Shown: positions 1 through 10,200 of the stretch, one piece after another
Position numbering within the stretch: the first letter of the stretch is position 1
How the letters are laid out: each line of letters starts with the position of its first letter
NCBI GenBank assembly: GCA_031548545.1
Contig: JAVBQY010000037.1
Coordinates: 1 to 43,127 of the forward strand
Direction of reading: 5' to 3'
Length of the DNA: 43,127 nt
From: UBA932 sp031548545
Lineage (GTDB): Bacteria; Bacteroidota; Bacteroidia; Bacteroidales; UBA932
The notes under the pieces: generated by a model
The model's database searches: none
What the model was told of the DNA's origin: nothing
What the model saw: only the letters and a program-made list of their open reading frames with translations
Made by a program: the position numbers and the translations under genes

Positions 1-1
1 C

Positions 2-1195
2 TATAGCCCTTCCGTTGCAAGCAATACTACGTATTACGCCCAGGCGCGCAATACGGGGACGCAGTGTGTCTCTGCTGCACGTACTGCCGTAGTGGCTACG
101 GTGAACGCCCTGCCTGTGATCAGCACACAGCCCGTAGCGGCAGCGGTATGTGCCGGCAATACCAACACTTTCACGGTGGCCGCTACTGCGGGCTCCGGTG
201 CGGGGCCTTACTATCTCTGGTACCAGGGCGGCAGCGCTACAGGCAATACCACCAATAGCTTTACTACCGCTACTGCAGGCAATGTCTATGCAGTAGTGTC
301 CAATTCCAACGGTTGTTCGGTCACTTCCACTACCGTGGCTTCTACCTTGCTGGTGACCCCGCCCAAGCCGACCCTCACTCCGGGTACGCTCACCGTCTGC
401 TCCGGCACCCTCACCACCATTAGCCTGCCCGACTGGTACGGCTTGCCCGATGTGAATGAAAGGAATTACCATATCCCGGGTCTTGTCTGGGCACGCACCG
501 CCAACGTAGGCGCCGGCACCTATATGGGACAGGTGCAGAGCCCCGACGGCTGCTGGTCGGTGATGAGTGATGTGGTGACGATTGCGAGTGCGTCTTGTCT
601 GGGCAACTGTAATGCACCGAACTATACCTTAGGCACCACCACCTGGGCGGGGTGTAACTCTACCTATACCACCGCCTCCGGCACGGGTGGAGCTTGGGTC
701 TTTGCCGACAGGCCGGATACCTATACCCCCTTTGTGCAGTGGAACAAGCCATCTGTGGCTTGGCCTGCTACGGCTGCTGGTACAATGACTAATTGGACAT
801 CCGGAACAAGTACGGCCGCGAGTTGGTCTAATGGTTATCCCTGTCCGGCGGGTTGGCGGTTGCCGACCCAGGCGGAGTTCCAGGCCTTGCACAATGCCGG
901 TACTGTTTGGCGGGCTGCCGGTGCTAAAGGGAACGCCGTGGCCGGTCGCTTCTACGGCTCCGGCGCCGGCACGTGCTCACTCCCTACCCCAAGCAACTGC
1001 ATATTTCTGCCTGCTGCCGGCTGCCGCAACTACAGCGATGGTCCGCTCAATACTCAGGATAGCTACGGCTACTATTGGGCCTCTGTGCAGTACAATAGCA
1101 CGATCGGGTACAACGTGTACTTCAATATTAGCTCTGGCAATCCGGCCGGCAGCTACAATAAGGCGTTCGGCTTTTCGGCCAGGTGCGTCCAATAG
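2..1195 (+). CDS. FISUMP-domain surface protein with Ig-like repeats, 5' partial
   Basis: The reading frame is open from base 2, so this is the C-terminal 397 residues of a larger protein whose start lies outside the window. The first ~200 visible residues are Ser/Thr/Gly-rich Ig-like repeats with spaced cysteines of the kind seen in Bacteroidota adhesins. The last ~195 residues match the Fibrobacter succinogenes major paralogous (FISUMP) domain: a CPAGWRLPT motif, a later FLPAAGCRN motif, a YYWAS motif and a terminal GFSARC motif just before the stop. The domain is found in secreted and surface proteins of Bacteroidota and Fibrobacteres, and its biochemical role is not known. No T9SS sorting tail follows, which is usual when FISUMP is terminal. 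The family call is firm and the function unknown. Confidence 0.8.
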   Translation, partial: YSPSVASNTTYYAQARNTGTQCVSAARTAVVATVNALPVISTQPVAAAVCAGNTNTFTVAATAGSGAGPYYLWYQGGSATGNTTNSFTTATAGNVYAVVSNSNGCSVTSTTVASTLLVTPPKPTLTPGTLTVCSGTLTTISLPDWYGLPDVNERNYHIPGLVWARTANVGAGTYMGQVQSPDGCWSVMSDVVTIASASCLGNCNAPNYTLGTTTWAGCNSTYTTASGTGGAWVFADRPDTYTPFVQWNKPSVAWPATAAGTMTNWTSGTSTAASWSNGYPCPAGWRLPTQAEFQALHNAGTVWRAAGAKGNAVAGRFYGSGAGTCSLPTPSNCIFLPAAGCRNYSDGPLNTQDSYGYYWASVQYNSTIGYNVYFNISSGNPAGSYNKAFGFSARCVQ

Positions 1196-1466
1196 GAAAC
1201 TTGTATTTTAGTTTTTTCGTTTTTTTTATCACCGCTCAAGCGCAGCAATCCGGTGCGAAAATCACCGCCTCAAGCGACCGCCTGCCCCCGCCACCCTATG
1301 GTCGGGGGCCGCGACCCTGAATTTTTTAAAAAAAGGTCAAATGAAATCGATAAAACCCATACCCTACTATACAAGTGCAGATTCCCGCTTTCACCGGGCG
1401 CTGGCCGCAACGCCCCCAGGGACCGACCTACGCCGGGTGGCGTAAAGAATATCACAAACGATGCGT
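1196..1466. other. Convergent intergenic region with small GC-rich inverted repeats
   Basis: This lies between the 3' end of the FISUMP gene (plus) and the 3' end of nadE (minus). I see no gene. Short perfect inverted repeats are visible: GCCCCCG at 1284-1290 with CGGGGGC at 1303-1309, and TACGCC at 1429-1434 with GGCGTA at 1439-1444. The second sits about 20 bases past the nadE stop and could help end that transcript, but no T-run follows it. T-runs at 1207-1227 follow the FISUMP stop without a clear stem. Small open frames here look like chance. Confidence 0.4.
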
Positions 1467-3383
1467 CTACAGCGCCTCTATCTCCTCCATCCAGATATGG
1501 GCCACGGCGTCGGAGGGCATGCGCCAGTCGCCGCGGGGCGAGAGGCTGATAGAGCCGACCTTGGGACCGTCGGGCAGGCAGGAGCGTTTGAATTGCTGGC
1601 TGAAGAAACGGCGGAAGAACAGGTGCATCCACTTCTTCAGTTCCATTTCATCGTATTGGCCGGCAAAGGCGCGCTGGGCCAGGAAATAGATTTTGGTCGG
1701 GCGGAAGCCGAAACGCAGGGTATGGTACAGAAAGAAATCATGCAGCTCATAAGGGCCTACAAGGTCTTCGGTTTTTTGTTGAATGCCGCCTTTTTTATCG
1801 GCCGGTAATAGTTCGGGGCTGATGGGTGTATCCAGGATATCGGTCAATATGCGGGCGATGTCTTGGGGCTGCTTCCCTGCGGCATAACGGATAATGGAGC
1901 GGATACAGGTCTTGGGGACGGAGGCATTCACGCCGTACATGGACATGTGGTCACCGTTGTAGGTGGCCCAGCCCAAGGCCAGTTCGGAGAGGTCGCCGGT
2001 ACCGATGACCAGGCCGCCTTCTTTGTTGGCAATGTCCATCAGCAGTTGGGTGCGTTCGCGGGCCTGGGTATTTTCGTAGCAGGCATCCAGGACGGCAGGG
2101 TCGTGGTTGATGTCTTTGAAGTGTTGCAGGCTGGCGGGAACGATGTCTATTTCGCGGCTGTCGAGGCCTAACAGGGCCATGAGGGTGGTGGCGTTCTGAT
2201 GGGTGCGTCCGGTGGTGCCGAAACCGGGCATGGTAATCCCTATAATATTTTTACGGGGAATATCCAACATGTCGAAGGTCTGCACGCAAACCAGCAGGGC
2301 CAGGGTAGAGTCCAGGCCGCCGGAAATACCCAGCACGACCTTTTCGGCGCCGGTGTGCAGCAGGCGCTTGGCCAGGCCGGCGGATTGGATGGCGAGGATT
2401 TCTTCACAGTCTTCGTCCAACGAATCTTCGTTAATGAAGGGATGCGGATCAAACACACGGGTTACGGCCGATTTCCGGCAGGGCGCCAAGTTAAAAGGCA
2501 CCCTGCGGTAAACGGCGGTTTCAGGGCTCAGGGGCGTGGTAAAGCTGGTATGCCGTTTACGGTCTACCGCCACACGTTCCAGGTCGATATCGGCAATGGT
2601 CAGCTGGTTTTCCAGCTTGAAGCGCTCGTGTTCGGCCAATAGCACGCCCATTTCGGCGATGTATCCGCTGCCGGAGAAGACCACGTCGGTGGTAGATTCC
2701 CCGAAGCCGGCGGAGGCATAGGCATAGGCCGCCTTGCAGCGTGAAGACTGTTGTACCACCAGGTCGCGGCGCACCTTGTTTTTACCTACCACATCATTAC
2801 TGGCGGAGAGGTTAAGCAGGATATTGGCGCCATGTTGGGCATGGTGGATGGTGGGTGAATGGGGCATCCACAGGTCTTCACAGATTTCGATACTTACACA
2901 AGCGGATCCGCCTTGCAGCAGGAGGTTGGCGCCGAAAGGCGCCGTCTGTCCGCAGAGACGGAAAGTGTCCGTCAGGGCCGAAGAGGCGGAAACGAACCAG
3001 CGTTTTTCATAAAATTCGCTATAGTTCGGAAGGAAGGTTTTGGGTACGACCGCCAGGATCTTGCCGGACTGGAAGGCGACCGCGGCGTTGAATAGTTGTA
3101 CGCCGTCGGTCACCGGCAACCCAACAACACAAAGCAGGTTGTACTTTTTAGTGTTTTCGAGCAAGCGCTCCAGGGTGTTTTCGGCTTCGTCAAGCAGGGC
3201 TTTCTGGAAAAACAGGTCTCCGCAGGTATAAGCCGTAATGCAAAGCTCCGGAAAGCAGATAAGCTGCACCTGCCGCTCTGCCGCCTCGCGAATGAGGCTT
3301 TCTATTTGCATGCCGTTGAAACCGCAATCGGCCACACGTACGGTGGGGGTGGCAATGGCTATTTTGACGAATCCGAAATCCAT
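1467..3383 (-). CDS. nadE: Glutamine-dependent NAD+ synthetase
   Basis: Catalyses the last step of NAD+ synthesis in the cytoplasm, converting nicotinic acid adenine dinucleotide to NAD+ with ATP and ammonia released from glutamine. The 638-residue length fits the two-domain form. The N-terminal nitrilase-type glutaminase (about 1-290) shows the Glu-Lys-Cys triad: E46 in CFPELC, K115 in VPKTFLPN and C168 in IEICEDLW. The C-terminal synthetase domain carries the PP-loop SGGLDST at 354-360 and a GTGDLSELALGW segment typical of the family. The gene starts 3 bases after the stop of the upstream aminotransferase, so the two are almost certainly cotranscribed. Nothing looks broken. Confidence 0.95.
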   Translation of the reverse strand: MDFGFVKIAIATPTVRVADCGFNGMQIESLIREAAERQVQLICFPELCITAYTCGDLFFQKALLDEAENTLERLLENTKKYNLLCVVGLPVTDGVQLFNAAVAFQSGKILAVVPKTFLPNYSEFYEKRWFVSASSALTDTFRLCGQTAPFGANLLLQGGSACVSIEICEDLWMPHSPTIHHAQHGANILLNLSASNDVVGKNKVRRDLVVQQSSRCKAAYAYASAGFGESTTDVVFSGSGYIAEMGVLLAEHERFKLENQLTIADIDLERVAVDRKRHTSFTTPLSPETAVYRRVPFNLAPCRKSAVTRVFDPHPFINEDSLDEDCEEILAIQSAGLAKRLLHTGAEKVVLGISGGLDSTLALLVCVQTFDMLDIPRKNIIGITMPGFGTTGRTHQNATTLMALLGLDSREIDIVPASLQHFKDINHDPAVLDACYENTQARERTQLLMDIANKEGGLVIGTGDLSELALGWATYNGDHMSMYGVNASVPKTCIRSIIRYAAGKQPQDIARILTDILDTPISPELLPADKKGGIQQKTEDLVGPYELHDFFLYHTLRFGFRPTKIYFLAQRAFAGQYDEMELKKWMHLFFRRFFSQQFKRSCLPDGPKVGSISLSPRGDWRMPSDAVAHIWMEEIEAL

Positions 3384-3386
3384 GAT

Positions 3387-4544
3387 TTATTTTAATTTCG
3401 AGACAAAGTTTTTAATTCTGTTCAAGGCCTCTTCCAATACCGGCATGTCTACACAGTAGGAGAAGCGGATGTAGTTGTCGTATTCTTTACCGAAAGCGTT
3501 GCCGGGGATCGCAGCCACTCCGCCTTCCTGTACCAGGCGTTGGGCAAAGGTATCGCCGTCCATACCGAATGGGGCTGTAGAAAGATACAGGTAGAACGCG
3601 CCCTGGGGTTTCTCACAGATGAAACCTAATTTTGTCAGGAAATCGCAGGCATATTCCATATTGGCGCGGTATTCACGTACCATCACCGCTATTTCTTTCT
3701 CCGTTTGCTCGTCAAGGATGGCCAACAAACCGTATTGGCCTACGGAGCAGGCGGCCGTCACATAGTATTGGTGCACCTTGGCCATTTCATTGGCAAAAGC
3801 GGCGCTGGTCATCGCCCAACCCAAACGCCAGCCGGTCATGCTGTGTGATTTGGAGAAGGAATTCACAATCACCAATTGATCACGCAGGGCAGGATATTTT
3901 CCGAAGGATTGATAATCTTCAGTATACATTACACGATTGTACACCTCATCGGCAATCAGGTAGATGTCCGTTGTAGCTAAAAAGGCGGCCAGTTCGTCGC
4001 GGTTCTTGCGGTTCAGGGCTACACCTGTAGGGTTACAGGGGTCCGTTATGATGATACAACGGGTTTTAGGGCCAATATGCTTTTTCAGGTTTTCTACCGT
4101 CAATTGGAAGCCGTCGGCGGCCGTATCCACGTGCTTCACGGTACAGTTGTTCATCAGGATCAGGGGTTCGTAGCCGGGATAAGCGGGCGAAGGGATGAGT
4201 ACTTCATCACCGTCATTGAGGATGGTACGCAGGGCGGAGGCCAACACTTCAGTAGTTCCTATACCCATGATGATTTCATCCGTACCGTAATCAATGTCAA
4301 AATGTTTTTTACAGTACTTTTGAAGGATCTGCAGGGTGTCCATGGCTCCGCGGTTAGGTGTATAACCCGTAACGTTCTTGTTGATCGCCTCAATAGCCTT
4401 GGCCTTGATAGGTGTGGGCGTAGGAAACAAGGGTTGGCCGAGGGTCAGTTTGATATGACCGGGAAATTGATTGCAGTAAGCGTCAAACTGACGGATCTTG
4501 GAAGTTTGAATTTTGCTTAGATTTTTGTTGTATTTCTGTTCCAT
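3387..4544 (-). CDS. PLP-dependent class I/II aminotransferase
   Basis: A 385-residue fold-type I aminotransferase. Visible landmarks are the NPTG motif at 171-174, the DEVY motif at 199-202 that contacts the pyridine nitrogen, and the Schiff-base lysine K232 in SFSKSHSMTGWRLGW. This arrangement is shared by aspartate/aromatic aminotransferases and by MalY- and PatA-like enzymes, so the substrate cannot be fixed from sequence. Close relatives are usually annotated as aspartate or methionine aminotransferases. It is the first gene of a two-gene unit with nadE (3-base gap). The pairing is not an obvious pathway, although an amino-group enzyme beside a glutamine-using synthetase may just reflect shared housekeeping expression. 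Confidence 0.9.
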   Translation of the reverse strand: MEQKYNKNLSKIQTSKIRQFDAYCNQFPGHIKLTLGQPLFPTPTPIKAKAIEAINKNVTGYTPNRGAMDTLQILQKYCKKHFDIDYGTDEIIMGIGTTEVLASALRTILNDGDEVLIPSPAYPGYEPLILMNNCTVKHVDTAADGFQLTVENLKKHIGPKTRCIIITDPCNPTGVALNRKNRDELAAFLATTDIYLIADEVYNRVMYTEDYQSFGKYPALRDQLVIVNSFSKSHSMTGWRLGWAMTSAAFANEMAKVHQYYVTAACSVGQYGLLAILDEQTEKEIAVMVREYRANMEYACDFLTKLGFICEKPQGAFYLYLSTAPFGMDGDTFAQRLVQEGGVAAIPGNAFGKEYDNYIRFSYCVDMPVLEEALNRIKNFVSKLK

Positions 4545-4618
4545 AGGTTAAAGGTTATAACTTTTAAAGGCGCAATTTACGATAATTTTTATGAAAAACC
4601 AAAAAGCAGGCGCCCGGC

Positions 4619-4648
4619 TTGACCATTAATGAATTTTTCTTATCTTTG
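4619..4648 (+). promoter_or_regulatory. Predicted Bacteroidota-type promoter of the RND efflux operon
   Basis: TATCTTTG at 4641-4648 matches the Bacteroidota -7 box (TAnnTTTG). A TTG at 4619-4621 lies 19 bases upstream, the normal position of the -33 element, although the consensus there is TTTG. The operon's first ATG is at 4684, leaving a leader of about 30 bases. Only this strand has a gene to serve. Confidence 0.5.
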
Positions 4649-4683
4649 TCAGTTTATTCGTTTGATTTTCAAATCCCCGAAAG

Positions 4684-6099
4684 ATGAAAATTCTGTTAAA
4701 ACATATCCTTTTTACGGTGGTAACCACCGGATTGGTTTTTTCGCTCCAGGCACAGGACAAGTACGTTAAAGTGACCCTGCCGCAGGAGTGGAAAGCCAAC
4801 GATCATTTTCAAACTGTAGCGGCAGACAACTCCCGGTGGTGGGAGCAGTTCAATGATACGACATTAAACAGGTTGATGGATGCGGCGGCCGCCAATAATT
4901 ACGACCTGCTGACCGCCGCCGACCGGATAGAGATGGCCCGGGCCCGCAAGCGGATCTCCGAAGGCGACTTTTACCCGAAGATCGCCATAGGGGCTTCTTA
5001 CAGTCCTCAACAAAGCCGGATGGCCGGTTTGATGAACGGCCAGGTTGTATCCGAAAATTATATTTCGCATACGGGCAATGTAGGTGTAAGCGCCAGCTGG
5101 GAGGTAGACCTGATAGGGAGCATACGCCTGCGTGCGAAATCTCAACGTGAGTTGTTTTACGCCTCGCAGGAAGATTATAATGATATGATGCTGGTGTTGC
5201 GCGGACAGGTGGCGACCCAGTATATTACCCTGCGTATGTACCAGCGGCAGCTGCAGGTGGCAACGGAAAACCTGGCGGCCCAGCAAAACACGGTGGACAT
5301 TGCGGACACCCGTTTTAATACCGGCCTGGTGTCGGCGCTGGACGTGGCACAGGCAAAATCTCTATATTACAGTACCAAGGCCAGTATTCCGGAATTGGAG
5401 GCCGAAATCGCTTCGCAGATTAATACGTTGTGCATACTGCTGGGCGCAGCCCCCGGCAGTGAGTGGAGCAAGGCCCTGGCCAAAGGGCCTGAGGTGTATC
5501 CCGCTCCGCAGCCGGTGCTTGTACCGGTTGGCGTACCGGCCGACCTGATCCGCCGCCGGCCCGATATCCGCAGCGCCGAACGGCAGGTGAACGCTCAGGC
5601 GGCCAGTCTGGGCGCCACTAAAACAGACTGGTTCCCCAAGTTTTACATCAACGGCGCCGCAGGCTATGCTTCCGAAGGATTCCAGGACCTGTTCAATGAA
5701 AGTAACCTGTACTGGCAGATCTCGCCCTCGGTGCAATGGACGCTGTTCTCCGGCCGCCAGCTGATGGAAAACACGAAAATGTCACGCGCGATGCTGGACC
5801 AGTCTATCAATACTTTTAACAAGACCATCCTGACAGCCTTGCAGGAGGCCGATGACGCCATGACGGCCTATAGCAAGTCCCTCGAACAGATCGCAGCCAC
5901 GGGCGAGGCCTTTAAACAGGCGAAACGCACTTTTGATCTGGCGCTCGACCTGTACAAGCAGGGGTTGATTGATTTCCAGAATGTGATGGACGCCCAGCGC
6001 AATCTGTTGAGCTACGCCAATTCGGTGGTATTGAATGAGGGGGTATCTTATATCCAGCTGGTACGTTTGTACACCGCGTTGGGAGGAAGTCTTAATTAA
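4684..6099 (+). CDS. RND efflux outer-membrane channel (TolC/OprM/NodT family)
   Basis: A 471-residue outer-membrane factor that would form the exit duct of the tripartite pump encoded here. Residues 1-23 are a signal peptide ending at LQAQ. There is no lipobox cysteine, so unlike many OprM relatives it does not look lipidated. The rest has the two long helical repeats of the family, with recognisable LIRRRPDIRSAERQ near 290 and LYKQGLIDFQNVMDAQRNLL near the C terminus. It is the first gene of a three-gene operon, followed after 28 bases by the adaptor lipoprotein. The order channel-adaptor-pump is less common than adaptor-pump-channel but is seen in Bacteroidota. Confidence 0.92.
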   Translation: MKILLKHILFTVVTTGLVFSLQAQDKYVKVTLPQEWKANDHFQTVAADNSRWWEQFNDTTLNRLMDAAAANNYDLLTAADRIEMARARKRISEGDFYPKIAIGASYSPQQSRMAGLMNGQVVSENYISHTGNVGVSASWEVDLIGSIRLRAKSQRELFYASQEDYNDMMLVLRGQVATQYITLRMYQRQLQVATENLAAQQNTVDIADTRFNTGLVSALDVAQAKSLYYSTKASIPELEAEIASQINTLCILLGAAPGSEWSKALAKGPEVYPAPQPVLVPVGVPADLIRRRPDIRSAERQVNAQAASLGATKTDWFPKFYINGAAGYASEGFQDLFNESNLYWQISPSVQWTLFSGRQLMENTKMSRAMLDQSINTFNKTILTALQEADDAMTAYSKSLEQIAATGEAFKQAKRTFDLALDLYKQGLIDFQNVMDAQRNLLSYANSVVLNEGVSYIQLVRLYTALGGSLN

Positions 6100-6127
6100 A
6101 TTGATAATCGATAATTAATAATTGATA

Positions 6128-7213
6128 ATGAAACACTGTTTACCCATAGTTTTACTGCTTGTACTGGCTGCGGCCTGTAAAGAAGCGCCGAAAGCAAGCC
6201 TGGCTCCCCAAAAAATCAGCGTGGCCTATCCGGAGAAACGCAATATTACGTATAAGTTCGAATATCCCGGATACCTGCAGTCCGAACAAACGGTCGACCT
6301 GATTGCCCGGGTGCAGGGTTACCTGCAGGAGGTGAAATTTGAGGCCGGCCAAACGGTAAAAGAAGGACAGGTGTTGTTTGTGATTGAGCCCCAGCCCTAC
6401 CAGGATCAGGTAAAGGCCGCCCAGGCTAACTTAGCCACGGCCCAGGCTAACCTGAAACTGGCCATTACTTCTAACGAGCGTACCCAAGAGGCCGGGAAAA
6501 GTAACGCAGTCAGTGAGCTTGATGTAATCAAGGCGCAGACGACGGTTGACCAGGCCAATGCCGCCGTTGACGCCGCCAAGGCCCAGCTGAGCCTGGCGGA
6601 AATCAACCTCAGCTATTGTTATGTAAAAGCCCCCTTCACCGGCCGCATTACCCGCAACCTGGTAGACAAGGGCAATATGGTGGGCGGACAGGCCAAGCTG
6701 GCCAGCATGTACAAAGACAACAAACTCTTTGTATATTTCAATGTAGAAGATAGTAAATACCTCATCGGTTTTGCCAGACAACATGAATTTAATTTAGACA
6801 AGGTGGAAATGCGTTTTGATGAACTGGCCGGCAAGACCTATACCGGACGGCTGGATTACATGGCGCCTAACGTAGACCTGACCACCGGTACCATCAACAT
6901 ACGCGCCGTCATAGATAATAAGGGCGGAGAATTGCGTAGCGGCCTGTATACCAAAATACGCATTCCTTATAAGGATGTAAAAGACGCCCTGCTGATCCCC
7001 GAAGGAGCTATCGGCACCGACCAGTCCGGCCGTTATATTTATGCGGTGACGGATTCCTCCACCGTGGAATACCGTAATGTAAAGGTGGGTGAACTGCAGG
7101 ATGATAATATGCGTGAAATTATTGATGGACTGAAAGCAGACGAACGGTTCGTGGTAAAAGGGATTATCCGTGTGCGCGACGGACAAAAAATCGAAGCCAT
7201 TGAGGAGAAATAA
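6128..7213 (+). CDS. RND efflux periplasmic adaptor lipoprotein (MFP family)
   Basis: The membrane-fusion protein that joins the inner-membrane pump to the outer-membrane channel. I start at the ATG at 6128. An upstream in-frame TTG would add two residues and is unlikely. The N terminus is a lipoprotein signal with LAAAC, making C17 the lipidated residue. Then come the lipoyl halves (VDLIARVQGYL and later YVKAPFTGRI) around a coiled-coil hairpin of about 100 residues, a beta-barrel domain, and the LIPEGAIGTDQSGRYIYAV membrane-proximal segment. The stop is 2 bases before the pump gene. The 28 bases before the start are AT-rich with repeated TTGATAAT-like units and no Shine-Dalgarno sequence. 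Confidence 0.92.
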   Translation: MKHCLPIVLLLVLAAACKEAPKASLAPQKISVAYPEKRNITYKFEYPGYLQSEQTVDLIARVQGYLQEVKFEAGQTVKEGQVLFVIEPQPYQDQVKAAQANLATAQANLKLAITSNERTQEAGKSNAVSELDVIKAQTTVDQANAAVDAAKAQLSLAEINLSYCYVKAPFTGRITRNLVDKGNMVGGQAKLASMYKDNKLFVYFNVEDSKYLIGFARQHEFNLDKVEMRFDELAGKTYTGRLDYMAPNVDLTTGTINIRAVIDNKGGELRSGLYTKIRIPYKDVKDALLIPEGAIGTDQSGRYIYAVTDSSTVEYRNVKVGELQDDNMREIIDGLKADERFVVKGIIRVRDGQKIEAIEEK

Positions 7214-7215
7214 TT

Positions 7216-10200
7216 ATGTCGAAATTTTTCATTAACAGGCCCATTTTTGCGGCCGTACTGGCTTTGCTGATCATGCTGGCGGGGGGCGTAACGCTGAGTT
7301 CCCTCCCTATCGCGCTGTATCCGCAGATTACCCCTCCGACGGTGGAGGTTACCGCCTACTATCCCGGCGCCAACGCGCAAACCATTGCCGAAACCGTAGG
7401 TACGCCCATTGAACAACAGGTGAACGGGGTGGAAAAGATGATTTACATGCAATCTACCTCTTCCAGCGCCGGTATTTACACCCTGACGGTTACCTTTGAG
7501 GTGGGTACGGACATTGACATGGCGACGATCCTGGTGCAGAACCGGGTGAGCCAGGCGACCTCCAGCCTGCCCTCGGATGTAACACGTTTAGGGATTAAAA
7601 CGGAGAAGAAGTCTACCAATATCGTAATGATGCTGGCCCTGGTGGCCACAGACAGCACGCACAGTGATTTGTACCTTTCCAATTATGCCAACCTGAATAT
7701 ACTGGATGAGTTGAGACGTATCCCCGGCGTTGGCTCCGTGAGTAATTTCGGCGCCGATGATTATAGTATGCGCGCCTGGCTGAACCCCGAGGTGCTGCAG
7801 ATCCGCGGACTCACACCGCTTGACGTGCAGAACGCCCTGCGCGAGCAGAACGTACAGGTGTCGGCAGGGAAGATAGGTGAAGAGCCTTCAAGTAATCAGC
7901 AGGTATATCAGTATTCCCTGAATATAGACGGCCGTTTGATTTCCGAAGAGGAGTTCGGGAATGTAATTATCCGCGCCCTTGACGGAGGACGGATGCTGCG
8001 GCTGAAAGACGTCGCCGTCATTGAACTGGGCAGCAAGACATATAACATGCGTTCCGAGTTGACAGGCAAACCAACGGCTGCTATTGGAATTTATCAGCTG
8101 CCGGACGCTAACTCATTGTCTGTAGCCGAACAAATCAGCGCCAAGATGGAAGAGCTGAAAACCCGTTTCCCGAAAGGCCTTGATTATACTGTTGCACTGG
8201 ATACGACGCGCTTTATCGAGGTGTCCATAGAACAGGTATACCACACGTTGTTTGAGGCGATCATACTGGTTCTGATCGTTATTCTGCTCTTTTTGCAGAA
8301 TTTCCGCTCCATGTTGATTCCGGCGGTGACGATTCCGGTGTCGCTAATCGGTACCTTTGCCGTGATGGGGCTGATGGGATTCTCTATCAACACCCTCACC
8401 CTCTTCGGGATGGTGCTGGCCATCGGGATTGTGGTGGACGACGCCATTATTGTGGTAGAAAACGTGTCCCGGCACCTTGATCTGGGGGCGAAAAATGCAC
8501 GGGAAGCGACCATCGCCGCCATGGAAGAAATTACCAGCCCCATTGTCGGTACGGTATTGGTGCTGCTGGCCGTATTTATTCCTACGGCTTTCATGGGCGG
8601 TATCACCGGTGAATTGTACAAGCAGTTTGCGTTGACCATTGCCGTGTCTACCGCTATCAGCGGATTCAACGCCCTGACGCTAAGCCCGGCCCTCTGCGCC
8701 CTCATCCTTAAGAAGGAGAAAGAAAGCAAGTTCTTCCTTTACCGTTACTTTAATAAGTACTTCGACAAGCTGCGCGACGGCTATACCCGCCTGATGGGTG
8801 GGCTATTGAGAAAAACCGTCCTGGCTTTTACAATTTATATCGCATTGGCGGGCTTCGCCATCTGGGGCTTTATGACCTGGCCGACCTCTTTTATTCCTGC
8901 GGAAGACCAGGGCTATTATGTAGTAACGGTAAATCTGCCCAACGGCGCCTCGCTTCATCAGACCGAGGAGGTCATGAAGAAGATGAGTGGTGTACTGGAG
9001 CAGATCCCGGGGGTCAAAGATTATGTCTGTATCTCCGGCTTTTCCATCCTGACCGGGGCGCAGATTTCCAACGGCGGAACCATTTTCGTCACGCTCAAAG
9101 ACTGGACGGAGCGCACGACTAAAGACCTCAGTATAAAAACCATTCTGCAAAAGACCTATGCCGGTGCGCAAACCATTGAAGAGGCGGAAATTTTCCCCTT
9201 CCTCACCCCTGCCATCCAGGGGCTGGGCACCTCCGGCGGTTTTGAATTAATGGTACAGGACCGCAAAAACCTGGGGGTAACGGAACTGGAAAAGATCAGC
9301 CAGGAGCTGGGCGAGACCGCCAACCTGCAAAAGGAACTGAGTGGTGTGCGCCAGAATTTTGAAGCCAGTATCCCGCAATTGTACCTGGATATTGACCGCG
9401 ACAAGGTGAAAACACAAAAACTCTCGCTGAGTGACGTGTTCAATACCCTGTCTATTTATTTGGGGTCCTCGTACGTCAATGACTTCATTAAATTCGGCCG
9501 TATCTATCAGGTGAAACTGCAGGCCGGTACGGACTCCCGCGCCGTGACCGAAGACATTTTGAAGCTGAGCGTACGCAACGAAGACGGACAGATGGTTCCT
9601 TTTTCCACTTTTGTGACGCTGAAACCGCAACTGGGTACCGAAGTGCTTACCCGTTACAATATGTACTCCGCCGCCCTGATCACCGGAAACGCCGGCAACG
9701 GCTACAGCTCCGGCGAGGGGAATGCCGCCATGGTACAAACAGCCGACCAGGTATTGGGGACCAACTTCGGACATGAATGGACGGGTATGGCCTACCAGGA
9801 AGAAAAGGCAGGCTCCTCTATCGTCATGATCTTTGCTTTGGCTATCATTGTAGTAATTTTAGTGTTGGCGGCGCAATATGAAAGCTTTACCAGCCCTATG
9901 GCCGTTATTATGGCCGTACCCATCGCCCTGCTCGGGGCCGTATTGGGTTGTATGGCGCTGGGCCTGCCCATCAGTATTTACACCCAGATCGGTATTGTCC
10001 TGCTGATCGGGCTGGCGGCCAAGAACGCCATCCTGATCGTGGAATTCTCCCGTGATTACCGCAAGGAAGGCAAGTCTATTTATGACGCGTCATTAGAGGC
10101 CGGGCACATTCGTTTCCGCCCCATCCTGATGACTTCCTTCGCCTTCATCCTCGGCGTACTGCCCTTGGTTACCGCCACCGGCGCCGGCGCTGCATCCCGC

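Noticed and set aside
1253..1549. Small open frame in the gap between the FISUMP gene and nadE
   Set aside because: Pro/Arg-rich low-complexity product, no start signal, and it overlaps the end of nadE.
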